DNA of 64,000 nt from Sulfitobacter sediminilitoris (GCF_010667575.1 NZ_JAABNT010000002.1:372001-436000), one strand, 5' to 3'; positions 26,329 through 35,517 are shown, counted from the stretch's first letter. A program made the numbers and translations. The notes: generated from the sequence alone by a model not told the origin.

Positions 26329-27201
26329 ATGGACATACGCGCAATTCTGATGGGCCTCGTCTTTGCCCTGATGTGGTCCTCCGCCTTCACTTCTGCCCGG
26401 ATCATCGTGGCGGATATGTCGCCGCTCTTTGCGCTGTCGATCCGCTATCTGATTTCCGGTCTGCTGGGTGTCGGCATCGCCCTCGCACTGGGCCAAACGA
26501 TGTGCCTGACGGCTGCACAGTGGCGCGCGACAGTCATTTTTGGGATCTTGCAAAACGCTGTTTATCTGGGTCTGAATTTTGTCGCGATGCAGACGGTGCA
26601 GGCATCGCTTGCCGCTATCATCGCTTCCACAATGCCCTTGCTGGTGGGATTTGCAGCTTGGGTGGTGCTGAGCGAAAAGCTGAAACCACTGGGGATCGCG
26701 GGGCTGGTCGCAGGGGTTATGGGCGTCGCCCTTATCATGGGCGCGCGGCTGGGCGGCAGCGGTGTCGACATGGTAGGTGTCGGGCTTTGCGTGATCGGAG
26801 TTATTGCCCTGACAGCGGCGACATTGCTGGTACGCGGCGCCACATCAGGTGGCAATTTCCTGATGATTGTGGGGCTGCAGATGCTGGTGGGCTGCGTAGC
26901 CCTTGCGCTTGCTACCCTCGCATTTGAGACACCACGCCTGAACCCAAGCTGGCCATTGCTTTTTGCATTTACCTACACATGCCTTGTTCCCGGCCTTGCC
27001 GCGACAATCATCTGGTTCTGGCTGGTCAACCGGATCGGCGCGACACGGGCAGCCACGTTCCATTTTCTTAATCCTTTCTTTGGCGTCGCAATTGCAGCGC
27101 TTCTTCTGTCTGAAGCGCTTGGTGGCCGCGACATTCTTGGCGTTGCCATCATCACCGCGGGCATCCTTGCTGTTCAGATCTCTCGCCAGTCCAAGGCCTG
27201 A
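26329..27201 (+). CDS. DMT superfamily (EamA) transporter
   Basis: A 290-residue integral membrane protein with ten predicted helices in two repeats; each repeat ends in the usual acidic loop (LSEKLKPLG in the first, LLSEALGGRDI in the second). Such proteins export amino acids or related metabolites or take up small solutes, and the substrate is not inferable. It lies before a GlxA-type regulator in the same direction; regulators of that family often control a nearby transporter, so a functional link is possible but unproven. Confidence 0.85.
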   Translation: MDIRAILMGLVFALMWSSAFTSARIIVADMSPLFALSIRYLISGLLGVGIALALGQTMCLTAAQWRATVIFGILQNAVYLGLNFVAMQTVQASLAAIIASTMPLLVGFAAWVVLSEKLKPLGIAGLVAGVMGVALIMGARLGGSGVDMVGVGLCVIGVIALTAATLLVRGATSGGNFLMIVGLQMLVGCVALALATLAFETPRLNPSWPLLFAFTYTCLVPGLAATIIWFWLVNRIGATRAATFHFLNPFFGVAIAALLLSEALGGRDILGVAIITAGILAVQISRQSKA

Positions 27202-27265
27202 TCCCGACATTTGATGCCGCAGATCAACGGCCCAAGCATTACAGATCCGTGTCTAAACTGGCCAC

Positions 27266-28261
27266 ATGACGACGGACGAAACCACATCGACAAAGGCCTA
27301 TGCATTTCTGCTGATCCCCGGCTTTTCAACGCTGGGTTTCTCCTGCGCGCTGGATTGCCTGTCCCTTGCCAATCATCATCCATCGGGCAGAAAATTCTAC
27401 TCCTGGCGGCTGATTTCCGAGGATGGCGCACCTGTCACTGCCTATAATGGTGTGCGCGTCGAAGTAGATGCCGCGTTGCCGGAACTGGCCCGCAACGAAA
27501 CGCTGGTGGTTTGCGCAGGCGAAAAGGCAGGCGCTGGAAGCACCAAGACCATTCTGAACTGGCTGCGCCGCGAAACACGCAAGGGTATGGACTACGGTGC
27601 GCTTTCATCGGGTACCTACACGCTCGCTCTGGCCGGTCTGATCGGGGGCAAACGGGTCACCACCCACTGGGAATACAAAACAGCGCTGGGTGAAATGCTT
27701 CCCGATGTGATCATGGAAGACACGATATATTCTATCGACGGACGTGTTTTTACGACCGCAGGTGGTGCCGCTTCGATGGATCTGATGCTTTACCGTGTCC
27801 GAGAGGATTACGGCACCGACATCGCCACATGGGTCGCCGACCAGATGGTGTATACCGTACCCCGTGCGCATTCGCAGGGCCAGCGCATGTCGCTACAATC
27901 CCGGCCAGAGGTGCGAAATGCCAAGCTGTTGCTGGCGATGCAGATTATGGAAAATAACCTTGAAGACCCGTTGCGACCGGATGAGATTTCAAGCGTTGTG
28001 AACCTGTCAACGCGACAGCTGGAGCGGCTGTTTGCCAAGTATCTCGCCACCTCGCCAAAACGGTACTACCTGCACCTGCGTCTTGAGAAAGCCCGCAATC
28101 TTCTGCGCCAGACAGACCTCAGCGTGACGGATGTCTGCGTTGCCTGCGGCTTTCAGTCCCTGTCGCATTTCTCAAAAAGCTACCGCGCCGCCTTTGGAAA
28201 TCCGCCGGGGATGGAGGCGTCGGATGGCAAGGTACTGTGGTCAGATACGGGGAAACGCTAG
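27266..28261 (+). CDS. GlxA-family AraC-type transcriptional regulator
   Basis: A 331-residue regulator in two parts: an N-terminal DJ-1/PfpI-like domain (AFLLIPGFSTLGFSCALD..., LVVCAGEKAG, LSSGTYTLALAGLIGGKRVTTHWEY; no catalytic Cys in the usual nucleophile position, as in other GlxA regulators) and a C-terminal AraC/XylS double helix-turn-helix (SVVNLSTRQLERLFAK, then VTDVCVACGFQSLSHFSKSYRAAFG). Members such as GbdR and CdhR sense glycine betaine, carnitine or arginine; no effector can be assigned here. Confidence 0.88.
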   Translation: MTTDETTSTKAYAFLLIPGFSTLGFSCALDCLSLANHHPSGRKFYSWRLISEDGAPVTAYNGVRVEVDAALPELARNETLVVCAGEKAGAGSTKTILNWLRRETRKGMDYGALSSGTYTLALAGLIGGKRVTTHWEYKTALGEMLPDVIMEDTIYSIDGRVFTTAGGAASMDLMLYRVREDYGTDIATWVADQMVYTVPRAHSQGQRMSLQSRPEVRNAKLLLAMQIMENNLEDPLRPDEISSVVNLSTRQLERLFAKYLATSPKRYYLHLRLEKARNLLRQTDLSVTDVCVACGFQSLSHFSKSYRAAFGNPPGMEASDGKVLWSDTGKR

Positions 28262-28277
28262 CGCCTCACACCATTCC

Positions 28278-28364
28278 TCAGCGCAGTGCGAACGCCAGTA
28301 GCAACAGAACCAGAACCGCGTTCAAAGTCCAGATTGCGAGGGTAAAACGCTTTCGCAAACTCAT
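28278..28364 (-). CDS. Possible 28-residue single-helix membrane protein
   Basis: An ATG-to-TGA frame of 28 codons lies 13 bp after the stop of the flavocytochrome gene on the same strand. The product begins MSLRKRFT, has a positively charged N-terminus and then a 20-residue hydrophobic stretch (AIWTLNAVLVLLLLAFALR), fitting a single-pass inner-membrane helix with N-in topology. There is no good ribosome-binding site, and no homologue can be named, so this may be a real small accessory subunit or chance. Confidence 0.4.
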   Translation of the reverse strand: MSLRKRFTLAIWTLNAVLVLLLLAFALR

Positions 28365-28377
28365 CTGCTGAAGTCGA

Positions 28378-29682
28378 CTAGCCATAATCAAAACGCTCCG
28401 ACAAGATGTGGTCTGCCGGTGTGCCGCGATCAAGCAAATGATCCTCAACGATGTCCATCATGATGGCAGGGCCACACAGCACGAAGATCCAGTCGCGGCA
28501 TTCTTCGTCCGAAAACACACGGTCTATCAGCGGTCCGTCAATAAAACCCGTCTCGCCGCACCAGTCTGCAGGCGGTTCAGATAGCACATAGGTCACGTCT
28601 TCGGCGTCCAGTTCGGCCCGATATGCGATCTGCTTGTCGGTTCGGTTGCCATAGATGACCTTTACCGCCCGTGGGTCACTCGTCAGGCGCAACTGCCGTA
28701 GAATGCCGAGCAGCGGCGCAAGGCCAACCCCACCGGCGATCAGGGCGACTCCCGGTTCGGTGCGGCCATCAACACACAAATGGCCATAAGGACCATCAAG
28801 ATAGGCACGGGTGCCCGGTTTGATCTGGTCAAGGGTGCGCGTAAAATCACCAAGTTCCTTGATCATAAAAGACATCTGGGGTCCGGCCGCCGGGGCAGAA
28901 GAGATGGAAAAAGGGTTTTCCCTGATCGAGAAAGAACTGTGGCCAAGATTGAGCCAGACAAATTGCCCGGCTTTGTACGAAAGACCTGCGTGACCATCTG
29001 GCACTACCGTTACTTCCCATTGCTTTGGCGTCAATCGGGTGATGGTTTTGACCCGCCACGGCCGCGCTTTGTCCAGAATGGGTACCAGAAGGTAGACATA
29101 CAGCAGCGATCCAACCGCGACGCCTGTCATGGCCAGCCAGAACCACATCATCACGGCTTGCCCACCGTACCGCCCTGCGTAAATGGTATGATGCAGCAAA
29201 AGCAGCGCAATCATCAGAGCGCCCACACCATGTATCAATCGCCAGGTCTCGTATTTGTAATCCAGTTGAGTGCGCCCAATCGCCAGCAAAACAAGACTGG
29301 GTAAAAGCAAATATGCCGCAATGCCGGTTACAAGATCGGAAAAGTCAGTCGTGATCGTAAGCTGGCGGGAAATATCCCACGGACGTTGACCACCGACTGG
29401 CGTTGCCTGGTAGAGCAACGGATGCAGCAAGGCAAAGACCAGCGCCGCCCGAGCCATGAACTGGTGAAACCGCATGGTAACATCCATGCCGATCCCGTTT
29501 GAAACGCTCTTGAACCTGCCAGACAAAACAAACTCGATCAGGATCATGGAAAACGCCAGAATGCCAAGCCCCGATGCAAATTCTTGCCAAAAGGACCGCG
29601 GCGGCCCGCCGACAATCCAGGACAGGATCAGCGGCAGTGTAACGGCGACCAAGTATACGGCAATGAAAACAAACTGCTTCAT
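28378..29682 (-). CDS. Ferric reductase-like flavocytochrome
   Basis: A 434-residue membrane flavocytochrome. The N-terminal half has about six helices with two haem-binding His pairs (HQFMARAALVFALLH, HX13H; and H in WRLIHGVG with HH 13 residues on). The C-terminal half is a ferredoxin-NADP reductase-type module: the FAD segment RENPFSISS, DGPYGHLCVDG, the NAD(P) segment IAGGVGLAPLLGILR and LCGPAIMMDIV. It would move electrons from NAD(P)H through FAD and haems across the inner membrane, to ferric iron, oxygen or another acceptor. GTG 29688 is another possible start, 6 bases upstream of ATG 29682. Confidence 0.88.
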   Translation of the reverse strand: MKQFVFIAVYLVAVTLPLILSWIVGGPPRSFWQEFASGLGILAFSMILIEFVLSGRFKSVSNGIGMDVTMRFHQFMARAALVFALLHPLLYQATPVGGQRPWDISRQLTITTDFSDLVTGIAAYLLLPSLVLLAIGRTQLDYKYETWRLIHGVGALMIALLLLHHTIYAGRYGGQAVMMWFWLAMTGVAVGSLLYVYLLVPILDKARPWRVKTITRLTPKQWEVTVVPDGHAGLSYKAGQFVWLNLGHSSFSIRENPFSISSAPAAGPQMSFMIKELGDFTRTLDQIKPGTRAYLDGPYGHLCVDGRTEPGVALIAGGVGLAPLLGILRQLRLTSDPRAVKVIYGNRTDKQIAYRAELDAEDVTYVLSEPPADWCGETGFIDGPLIDRVFSDEECRDWIFVLCGPAIMMDIVEDHLLDRGTPADHILSERFDYG

Positions 29683-29739
29683 ATGCACAGCCTGATCGAC
29701 TTTGCCAAAGGGCGCAATTTTGGATTTCTTTTCATGTTG

Positions 29740-30600
29740 CTATCCTAGCACCAACAAAATCATGCCGACCAAAGCAATCGACGCCCAGCCCAGCCGCTCA
29801 TACAAATCGCCCTCTCTCAGCAGGATGCTGCCTGCCAGTACGGTCAGGATCACGCTGACCTCTCGGGCGGGGGCGACATAGGCGACGGGCGTGAACGTCA
29901 GCGCATAAAGCACCAGGATATACGCCAGCGGGCTGAACATCGCGATTACGATCACTCCGGTCCGGTGATGCGCCCAATGTTGCCACATCAACGCCCGCCT
30001 GCGATGCGCCACCGGGGCCAGAACCACGACCCGCCCCAGATTTGATGCGTAATCCATCAGCAATGGCGGCACCAAAAGGACAGACACCGCGTAGGCGTCC
30101 CATACTGTATAGCTGGCAATGAACATGCCCGCGCCGACGCCGAACATCAGAGACGCCGACAGGTTGCGAACGCCCATTTTGAAACCGCCTGTCAGCATCA
30201 AGACGGCGAAGATGATGATCCCTGCGCCCAGCGCCATCTGAAAGGTCACGATCTCTCCGAGCACGAGCACGGCAAAGGTGGTGGACAAAAGCGGCCCCGT
30301 CGCCCGTGCCGTGGGATAGACCAGCGACAGGTCGTCTTTGCGGTACCCGGTTTGCAGCAGCAGAAAATACCCCAGATGCAGCGCGACCGTTCCCAACATG
30401 AACCCAATTTGCCAAGGTCCAAACACTGGCCGCTGCACCACGATGATCCATATGGCCAACGGCAGATAGATCAGCACCGAAATCACGGAAAACATCCAGA
30501 TCAGTTCGGCCCCGCCGTTGATCCGTTTGACAAAGACATTCCATGTTGCGTGGCAAACCGCAGCCAAAAGGACAAGCGTCAGACCGGCAATCGACATCAT
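29740..30600 (-). CDS. DMT superfamily (EamA) transporter
   Basis: A 286-residue membrane protein with ten hydrophobic helices. It differs from the other two DMT proteins of the window: the first repeat begins LVLLAAVCHATWNVFVKR (the CHAxWN start of a distinct EamA subgroup) and contains QTGYRKDDLSLVYPTARATGPLL, while the second has LTFTPVAYVAPAREVSVILTVLAGSILLREG. Substrate unknown. It is followed downstream by the flavocytochrome gene, with about 58 bp in between, and preceded by a DUF3775 gene. Confidence 0.83.
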   Translation of the reverse strand: MMSIAGLTLVLLAAVCHATWNVFVKRINGGAELIWMFSVISVLIYLPLAIWIIVVQRPVFGPWQIGFMLGTVALHLGYFLLLQTGYRKDDLSLVYPTARATGPLLSTTFAVLVLGEIVTFQMALGAGIIIFAVLMLTGGFKMGVRNLSASLMFGVGAGMFIASYTVWDAYAVSVLLVPPLLMDYASNLGRVVVLAPVAHRRRALMWQHWAHHRTGVIVIAMFSPLAYILVLYALTFTPVAYVAPAREVSVILTVLAGSILLREGDLYERLGWASIALVGMILLVLG

Positions 30601-30658
30601 CGGGCCTCAATATTGGTCCTCGGAACCGTCGCACCAGCTGCGGACACTCACAAGTCCT

Positions 30659-30964
30659 TCAATCCGCTTCTTCTTCGGCCATACCCAACAATTCAAGCCC
30701 GGCCTCCAGATGGTCCGGGAAGTGCGGCGTGCCGATCAGGTAGTCTGCCGTGGGCGTCATCGCCTCAGACCGCGCAGTCGCCAGCGCCTCTTGGACCTCT
30801 TCCGGAGCAAAGCTTTCCCGCCCGATCCACATGATCGCGATCAGGCTATAGCATTCTTCTTCGTTCAAGGTTTCCATAAACCCGCGCAACTCGTTCTCGG
30901 CCCGCTCAATCTCGTGGCCGTATTCAATGATTTGCCTGACCTTTCGGTTGGAAATATCCAGCAT
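30659..30964 (-). CDS. DUF3775 family protein
   Basis: A 101-residue acidic soluble protein of DUF3775 type: MLDISNRKVRQIIEYGHEIE, then LNEEECYSLIAIMWIGRESF, and a C-terminal YLIGTPHFPDHLEAGLELLG. The family is common in alphaproteobacteria and has no established function. It is between a methyltransferase gene and a DMT exporter on the same strand, with gaps of about 100 and 58 bp. Confidence 0.78.
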   Translation of the reverse strand: MLDISNRKVRQIIEYGHEIERAENELRGFMETLNEEECYSLIAIMWIGRESFAPEEVQEALATARSEAMTPTADYLIGTPHFPDHLEAGLELLGMAEEEAD

Positions 30965-31063
30965 TGGCGCACCTCTCAGTTTGATATTCGACGTGCCACT
31001 GTCTCAGGGCAACGCGACCAAGGCCATGATCTGGATCAACGCGACCGAAATGAGGTTACTACG

Positions 31064-31696
31064 TTACCGCTTGGTGAAAACAGCGATGTGGGCCTTGTCG
31101 TCCTTATGCGCATCATCCGCGCCAGCCCCGTAGATATCCACGATCCGGTGTTCAAGATCTGCAATATTAGAGTCTAACGCGGCAAATTTGTCGGCAAAAC
31201 CGCGTGCCTCGAAATGTGTTGCATTGATTGACAGCACGAATGTCGCGCCGGGTTGTGCGATCCGCAGCAACTCGTCCAGCGCCTGCGGCCCGACATGTCC
31301 GTGCGTGAATGTGCCCGAACTGACGATAGCCCCATAGGTTTCATCCGGAATATCCAGTTTTGCGGTAAGGTCGCCTTCGATCAGGTTGCGGTACAGCCCT
31401 TTGTCCCCCGCAACCGCAAGCATCTCTGGTGAGATGTCAAGCGCATCGATCTTGAGCAGGCCGCGCATCAGCATGTTCTGCGCAACCAAACCCGTCCCTG
31501 CCCCCACATCAAGCACGGGCCCCGGCCCCTGAAATATTTCCGAGAGCACAAGCGCCACAAGCTGCGGCAAGCGGTAATCCATGTCGCTGGCAAAGCTGTC
31601 GTCATAGCTTTGCGCCCAATCCGCATAGAGGCGCCGATTGTCTTCCGGCGTCTTTAACGCATAGGCCGCATCAAGGTCAGGCGCTTTTTCAGTCAT
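31064..31696 (-). CDS. Class I SAM-dependent methyltransferase
   Basis: A 210-residue methyltransferase with the canonical SAM-binding motif I (VLDVGAGTGLVAQ, residues about 64-76), an acidic residue after strand 2 (IDALDISPEML) and the GAIVSSGTFTHGH strand 4 region. It begins LYADWAQSYDDSFA, typical of small-molecule or cofactor methylases of the Ubie/tellurite-resistance-like group. The substrate is not evident. A sequence TTAGAGTCTAA (31167-31177) within it resembles the recurring TTA-containing motif of neighbouring genes. Confidence 0.85.
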   Translation of the reverse strand: MTEKAPDLDAAYALKTPEDNRRLYADWAQSYDDSFASDMDYRLPQLVALVLSEIFQGPGPVLDVGAGTGLVAQNMLMRGLLKIDALDISPEMLAVAGDKGLYRNLIEGDLTAKLDIPDETYGAIVSSGTFTHGHVGPQALDELLRIAQPGATFVLSINATHFEARGFADKFAALDSNIADLEHRIVDIYGAGADDAHKDDKAHIAVFTKR

Positions 31697-31734
31697 GCAC
31701 AGGCTCCTTCGAAACAGAGCCTATCCAGCGCTGC

Positions 31735-32268
31735 CTAGTCCAGCAATGCCTCGATGGCCTTGGTGATGCTGCGCGAGGTCGGCTTGGTCGTAGCACCCCA
31801 TGTTCCAGCCACAGATCCATCTGGCCCTATCAGCACCTTGTTAAAATTCCACTTGGGCGAAAAACCTGTTTCAGCCTTCACAGCCTGATAAAAGGGGTGT
31901 GCATCAGACCCGCGCACCGGCGTGATATCTGTCATGGGCAAATCCAGACCGAAGGTAATCTCACAGAAATCCTTGACCGCCTCGGCGCTTTCCAGTTCTT
32001 GATTGAAATCGTCAGACGGCACGGCCAGCACGACCAAGCCGCGCGCACGATAGGTGTCGTACAGCTTTTGCAAACCGTCATACTGCCGCGTAAATCCGCA
32101 TTGCGATGCGGTGTTCACAACCAGTACCGGTTTCCCGGCCCATTCGCTGAAATCCAGTGTGCCGCCATCGATGTTTGAAAAAGTGACGTTCTTCGGTGCC
32201 GCCATTGCGGTACTCCCCAAAATCAAAGTCAGTGCAACGACAATCCAACGCATCATCATTCTCCTCAT
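31735..32268 (-). CDS. Exported glutathione peroxidase (thioredoxin-dependent type)
   Basis: A 177-residue glutathione peroxidase-fold protein with an N-terminal signal peptide (MRRMMMRWIVVALTLILGSTAMA, residues 1-23), so it would act in the periplasm. The redox Cys is in NTASQCGFT; the Gln and Trp of the active site appear in VPSDDFNQE and KWNFNKVL. Bacterial members usually use thioredoxin-like donors. It is Cys-based, not selenocysteine. It is divergent from msrB-msrA, so an oxidative-repair neighbourhood is suggested. Confidence 0.88.
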   Translation of the reverse strand: MRRMMMRWIVVALTLILGSTAMAAPKNVTFSNIDGGTLDFSEWAGKPVLVVNTASQCGFTRQYDGLQKLYDTYRARGLVVLAVPSDDFNQELESAEAVKDFCEITFGLDLPMTDITPVRGSDAHPFYQAVKAETGFSPKWNFNKVLIGPDGSVAGTWGATTKPTSRSITKAIEALLD

Positions 32269-32389
32269 ATAGGTACTGTACGCACGAGATACGAGTTCAG
32301 TTCACATTCCCTTGCACACTCCGGACAAACCCTTTGAATTTCTGTCCGCTGCCCCATCTAATGTCAGAACCCAAACCACGGAGGATTCC

Positions 32390-32833
32390 ATGGCCAAATA
32401 CGAGAAAAGCGCAGAGGCGATTGCGGCCCTTTCGCCCGAAGAATATCACGTCACGCAGCAAAGCGGTACGGAGCGCCCCGGCACCGGCAAACTGCTGAGC
32501 AATAAAGAGCCCGGCATCTACGTCGATATCGTAAGCGGCGAGCCGCTGTTTGCCTCGGCTGACAAGTACGAATCCGGCTGCGGCTGGCCCAGTTTTACCA
32601 AGCCAATCGACAATGTCACCGAACACCATGACGCGTCCCTGGGTATGGTCCGCACCGAGGTCCGCAGCAAGCATGGCGACAGCCACCTTGGCCACGTCTT
32701 TCCGGACGGCCCGCCCGACCGCGGGGGACTACGCTATTGCATCAACTCAGCCTCGCTTCGTTTCGTACACCGCGACGACATGCAAGCCGAAGGATATGGC
32801 GATTACATTGACCAAGTGGAGGACGTCGCATGA
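32390..32833 (+). CDS. msrB: Peptide-methionine (R)-S-oxide reductase
   Basis: A 147-residue MsrB. The catalytic Cys is in [12 protein letters not shown] near the C-terminus; the zinc-binding CxxC pairs of some members are missing, and a Cys in ESGCGWPSF can serve as the resolving residue. It reduces methionine-R-sulfoxide in proteins. The longer upstream frame is not supported: ATG 32390 has GGAGG 5-8 bases upstream. The stop overlaps the msrA start by 4 bp (ATGA), giving one coupled unit that handles both stereoisomers. Confidence 0.95.
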   Translation: MAKYEKSAEAIAALSPEEYHVTQQSGTERPGTGKLLSNKEPGIYVDIVSGEPLFASADKYESGCGWPSFTKPIDNVTEHHDASLGMVRTEVRSKHGDSHLGHVFPDGPPDRGGLRYCINSASLRFVHRDDMQAEGYGDYIDQVEDVA

Positions 32834-33339
32834 ACACGGAACGCGCAGTACTGGCAGGGGGATGTTTCTGGGGGATGCAGGATTTGATCCGCAAACGCCC
32901 CGGCGTGGTTTCAACCCGCGTAGGATATACCGGCGGGGACGTGCCCAATGCGACATATCGCAATCATGGCACCCATGCCGAAGGGATCGAGGTCATTTAT
33001 GATCCCGCAAAAACCTCCTACCGCGAGATTCTGGAATTCTTCTTTCAGATCCATGACCCCACGACCCTGAACCGTCAGGGCAACGACCGGGGGATGAGCT
33101 ATCGCTCTGCGATCTACTATGTGGGCGAGGATCAGAAAGCTGTCGCCGAGGACACCATTGCGGACGTTGAAGCCTCCGGCCTCTGGCCCGGCAAGGTGGT
33201 GACCGAAGTGGAACCCGTTGGTGATTTCTGGGAGGCAGAGCCCGAACATCAGGATTACCTCGAACGTATTCCCCACGGCTATACCTGCCACTTCGCGCGG
33301 CCTGACTGGGTCCTGCCGAAACGCGCCGCAGCGGAATAA
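32830..33339 (+). CDS. msrA: Peptide-methionine (S)-S-oxide reductase
   Basis: A 169-residue MsrA with the catalytic Cys in GGCFWGMQD at the N-terminus, the [21 protein letters not shown] substrate loop and the [16 protein letters not shown] segment. It lacks the usual C-terminal recycling cysteines, so it likely relies on a single resolving Cys or an external thiol. It reduces methionine-S-sulfoxide. It is translated together with msrB through a 4-bp overlap and followed by a terminator-like hairpin. Confidence 0.95.
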   Translation: MNTERAVLAGGCFWGMQDLIRKRPGVVSTRVGYTGGDVPNATYRNHGTHAEGIEVIYDPAKTSYREILEFFFQIHDPTTLNRQGNDRGMSYRSAIYYVGEDQKAVAEDTIADVEASGLWPGKVVTEVEPVGDFWEAEPEHQDYLERIPHGYTCHFARPDWVLPKRAAAE

Positions 33340-33344
33340 CAATT

Positions 33345-33366
33345 AGGGCGGGGGGCACCCCGCCTT
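33345..33366 (+). terminator. Terminator-like hairpin after msrA
   Basis: GGCGGGG / CCCCGCC (7 perfect pairs, extended by two more) with a 4-base loop begins 6 bases after the msrA stop. A T-rich tail is weak (TTATCT), so it is a moderate candidate. The sequence between it and 33443 includes GGATATTTTTG, but no gene. Confidence 0.55.
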
Positions 33367-33443
33367 ATCTCTCAGGTGATTCAGGCCACCCTCAGCGCGT
33401 CTTCAGGATATTTTTGCGGGGCAAATCAGAACCGCAGCCAGCC

Positions 33444-35450
33444 CTATCCATGAGCTACCCGTGGTCGCCCTGCGGCTTCCACCGTGAGTGTCGCTTCAAC
33501 AAATACCTTGCGGCCCTCAACTCCTGCCGTACGCAAATTCCGCTTTACCGAAATCTGAATGTCCTCTGCTCCTGCCGCCTGTGCGTCAGATAAGGCGGCA
33601 TCATGCAAAACGGTCTCTAACAAGGACAATGCGCTCTCCTGATTTGCAAAATCCTGCGGCCCGTCGATCAGATGCACACGGTATTTCCCCTCGGACGGTG
33701 ATGTGACTGTCCCGCTTTGGCGCATGGTCACGCGACCGACGACCGCACCGATCGCGTTCGCGACGCCGGCATATTCAGGCAATATCATCTCGCAGCCAAG
33801 CCGCTCTCCAACTGCCGGATAATAACTTGGCGCAGACGCGCCCAAGCCCACGACAGGCACGTTCAAACCAGTCTCTAACTTGACCAATCCACGATGACCC
33901 AGCATGCCACGGCGCATCAGTTCATGGCGTGCCAATACCTCCGGTTCCGTCTCAAATCCGCGTTCCTCTTCCGCAAAAGCAGTCTCTAACATGGCCAATG
34001 ATGTCTGATGCGTGAGGCGATCAACAATCATTTGCGCTACGTCTTCCTCGGTGTTGGAGAGTACCGTTCCTGATCCGGTCCGCCGCCGTCCGAACAGCTG
34101 CAGCGCCTTGCGTGCGGCCCCTGCGTCCCATTCCATCACCCGGCCCAACACGTGGGATGCGTCAGACGGCGTTACACCTGCTACCTGAACCAATCCACGG
34201 TCTACCAGCCGCTTCAGCGCCCCGTGTTCCACCCGCGCCCGCAGCACATTGCCCATAGGATGGACTGCGGTGCCAATACGCTCCAGCAACGCCTCTTCCC
34301 GTGCTCCGATGCCTTCCCGGCCAAGATTGGGAACAGCACGCACAAACCGCCCGTCATGCTCACCCGGCGTGACCGACCGCAGTTGCGCATCAAGCGCGGC
34401 ATGAACAACCTCTGGTGCCTCCACCGCGATCAATGACACGGGCAACAGACGCCTTGGTCCAAGTGTCACGCCACCCTGCAAGCCTTCAGAGACGAAATGC
34501 ACCTCGCTGTCACCACCCAGACCAGTGGTGCGCATGGCAACAGCTTCGACCATCGTCCGATACGGCCCCACCCGCGCACCTGCGGGATCAATCGTCGGTT
34601 TGCCCGCCTTTAAGAGCGCCACGTCCGTCGTCGTGCCTCCGATGTCACTGACCAAAGCCAGATCCGCGCCGGTCATCCAGCGCGCGCCAACGATAGAAGC
34701 CGCAGGTCCGCTCAGGATCGTTTCAATGGGTCGCTCGCGTGCCTGAGCGGATGAGATAAGCGCCCCATCCCCGCGCACCACCATCAGCGGCGCCTCGATC
34801 CCCAGATCAAGCAGCGTATCCTCTGCCCGTCCGATTAATCTGTCGATCATTCCGATCAGCCGTGCGTTCAGTACAGCCGTCAGGGCCCGCTTGGGACCAT
34901 TCAGCTTGGCCGAAAGCTGGTGAGAGGCTGAAACGGGACGGCCAGTTATCTCCGCGACCATCTGCGCGGCCCGCAGCTCGTGTGCGGGGTTCCGCGTTGC
35001 AAACTGGCTTGCGACAGTAAAGCCGCTTACCGCGTCCTTATGTGTCTCTAAAAAGGTCAATAAGGCTGTTTCATCCAGCGGGTTCGCCTCGGCCCCGGCA
35101 TGGTTATGCCCGCCTTGCAGCACGATTGACGGGTCGCCTTTCAGCGCCTCCGCCAGCCCATGGGCCTCAAGATCCTTTTCGCGAAAACCAATATAGATCA
35201 GCCCGACCCGCCCGCCTTGACCTTCAACCAAGGCATTCGTGGCAAGCGTCGTTGAGAGCGACGCCATTGAAATTTCTGACGGATCGACACCTGCGTCTGC
35301 AAGCACTGCACGCACCGCGTTGCCAACACCAATCGCCAGATCATGCCGGGTGGTCAGCGACTTGGCCGACGCAATCACCGCTTCCTCATCCCTGAGCAAC
35401 ACCGCATCGGTGTATGTGCCGCCCGTATCGACGCCCAAAAGAACCGTCAT
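33444..35450 (-). CDS. Hydantoinase/oxoprolinase subunit A-type protein
   Basis: A 668-residue HyuA-type protein: the N-terminal ATP-binding segment GVDTGGTYTDAVLL, the SLSTTLATNALVEGQGGRVGLI region, DIGGTTTDVALLKAGKPTID and the C-terminal GAVVGRVTMR part. HyuA works with HyuB to hydrolyse hydantoins or 5-oxoproline with ATP. No HyuB lies nearby, so it is either a stand-alone variant or its partner is elsewhere. The gene carries four copies of the recurring TTA-containing motif (near 33613, 33871, 33982 and 35044). Confidence 0.88.
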   Translation of the reverse strand: MTVLLGVDTGGTYTDAVLLRDEEAVIASAKSLTTRHDLAIGVGNAVRAVLADAGVDPSEISMASLSTTLATNALVEGQGGRVGLIYIGFREKDLEAHGLAEALKGDPSIVLQGGHNHAGAEANPLDETALLTFLETHKDAVSGFTVASQFATRNPAHELRAAQMVAEITGRPVSASHQLSAKLNGPKRALTAVLNARLIGMIDRLIGRAEDTLLDLGIEAPLMVVRGDGALISSAQARERPIETILSGPAASIVGARWMTGADLALVSDIGGTTTDVALLKAGKPTIDPAGARVGPYRTMVEAVAMRTTGLGGDSEVHFVSEGLQGGVTLGPRRLLPVSLIAVEAPEVVHAALDAQLRSVTPGEHDGRFVRAVPNLGREGIGAREEALLERIGTAVHPMGNVLRARVEHGALKRLVDRGLVQVAGVTPSDASHVLGRVMEWDAGAARKALQLFGRRRTGSGTVLSNTEEDVAQMIVDRLTHQTSLAMLETAFAEEERGFETEPEVLARHELMRRGMLGHRGLVKLETGLNVPVVGLGASAPSYYPAVGERLGCEMILPEYAGVANAIGAVVGRVTMRQSGTVTSPSEGKYRVHLIDGPQDFANQESALSLLETVLHDAALSDAQAAGAEDIQISVKRNLRTAGVEGRKVFVEATLTVEAAGRPRVAHG
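33613..35051 (-). repeat. Four copies of a dispersed TTAGAGAC-core motif inside hyuA
   Basis: On the coding (reverse) strand, TTAGAGAC occurs at 33613-33620, 33871-33878, 33982-33989 and 35044-35051. Each copy is preceded by ATTG 9 bases upstream and usually followed by a T-rich end. In all four the same frame gives Leu-Glu-Thr, with the rare TTA codon, although the surrounding protein segments are not alike. Related copies are in DUF1810, VOC, queG, gltB and the methyltransferase. Confidence 0.6.
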
Positions 35451-35517
35451 CCCGGTCTCCCTCGATTTCTTTCAATCCGGTGTAAGCGGAAATCGGCGAC
35501 GGTCCAGCCCGTTTGCG

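Noticed and set aside
33400..33443. GGATATTTTTG element after msrA
   Set aside because: It resembles AT-rich intergenic sequence, occurs once in the window and cannot be called a repeat.
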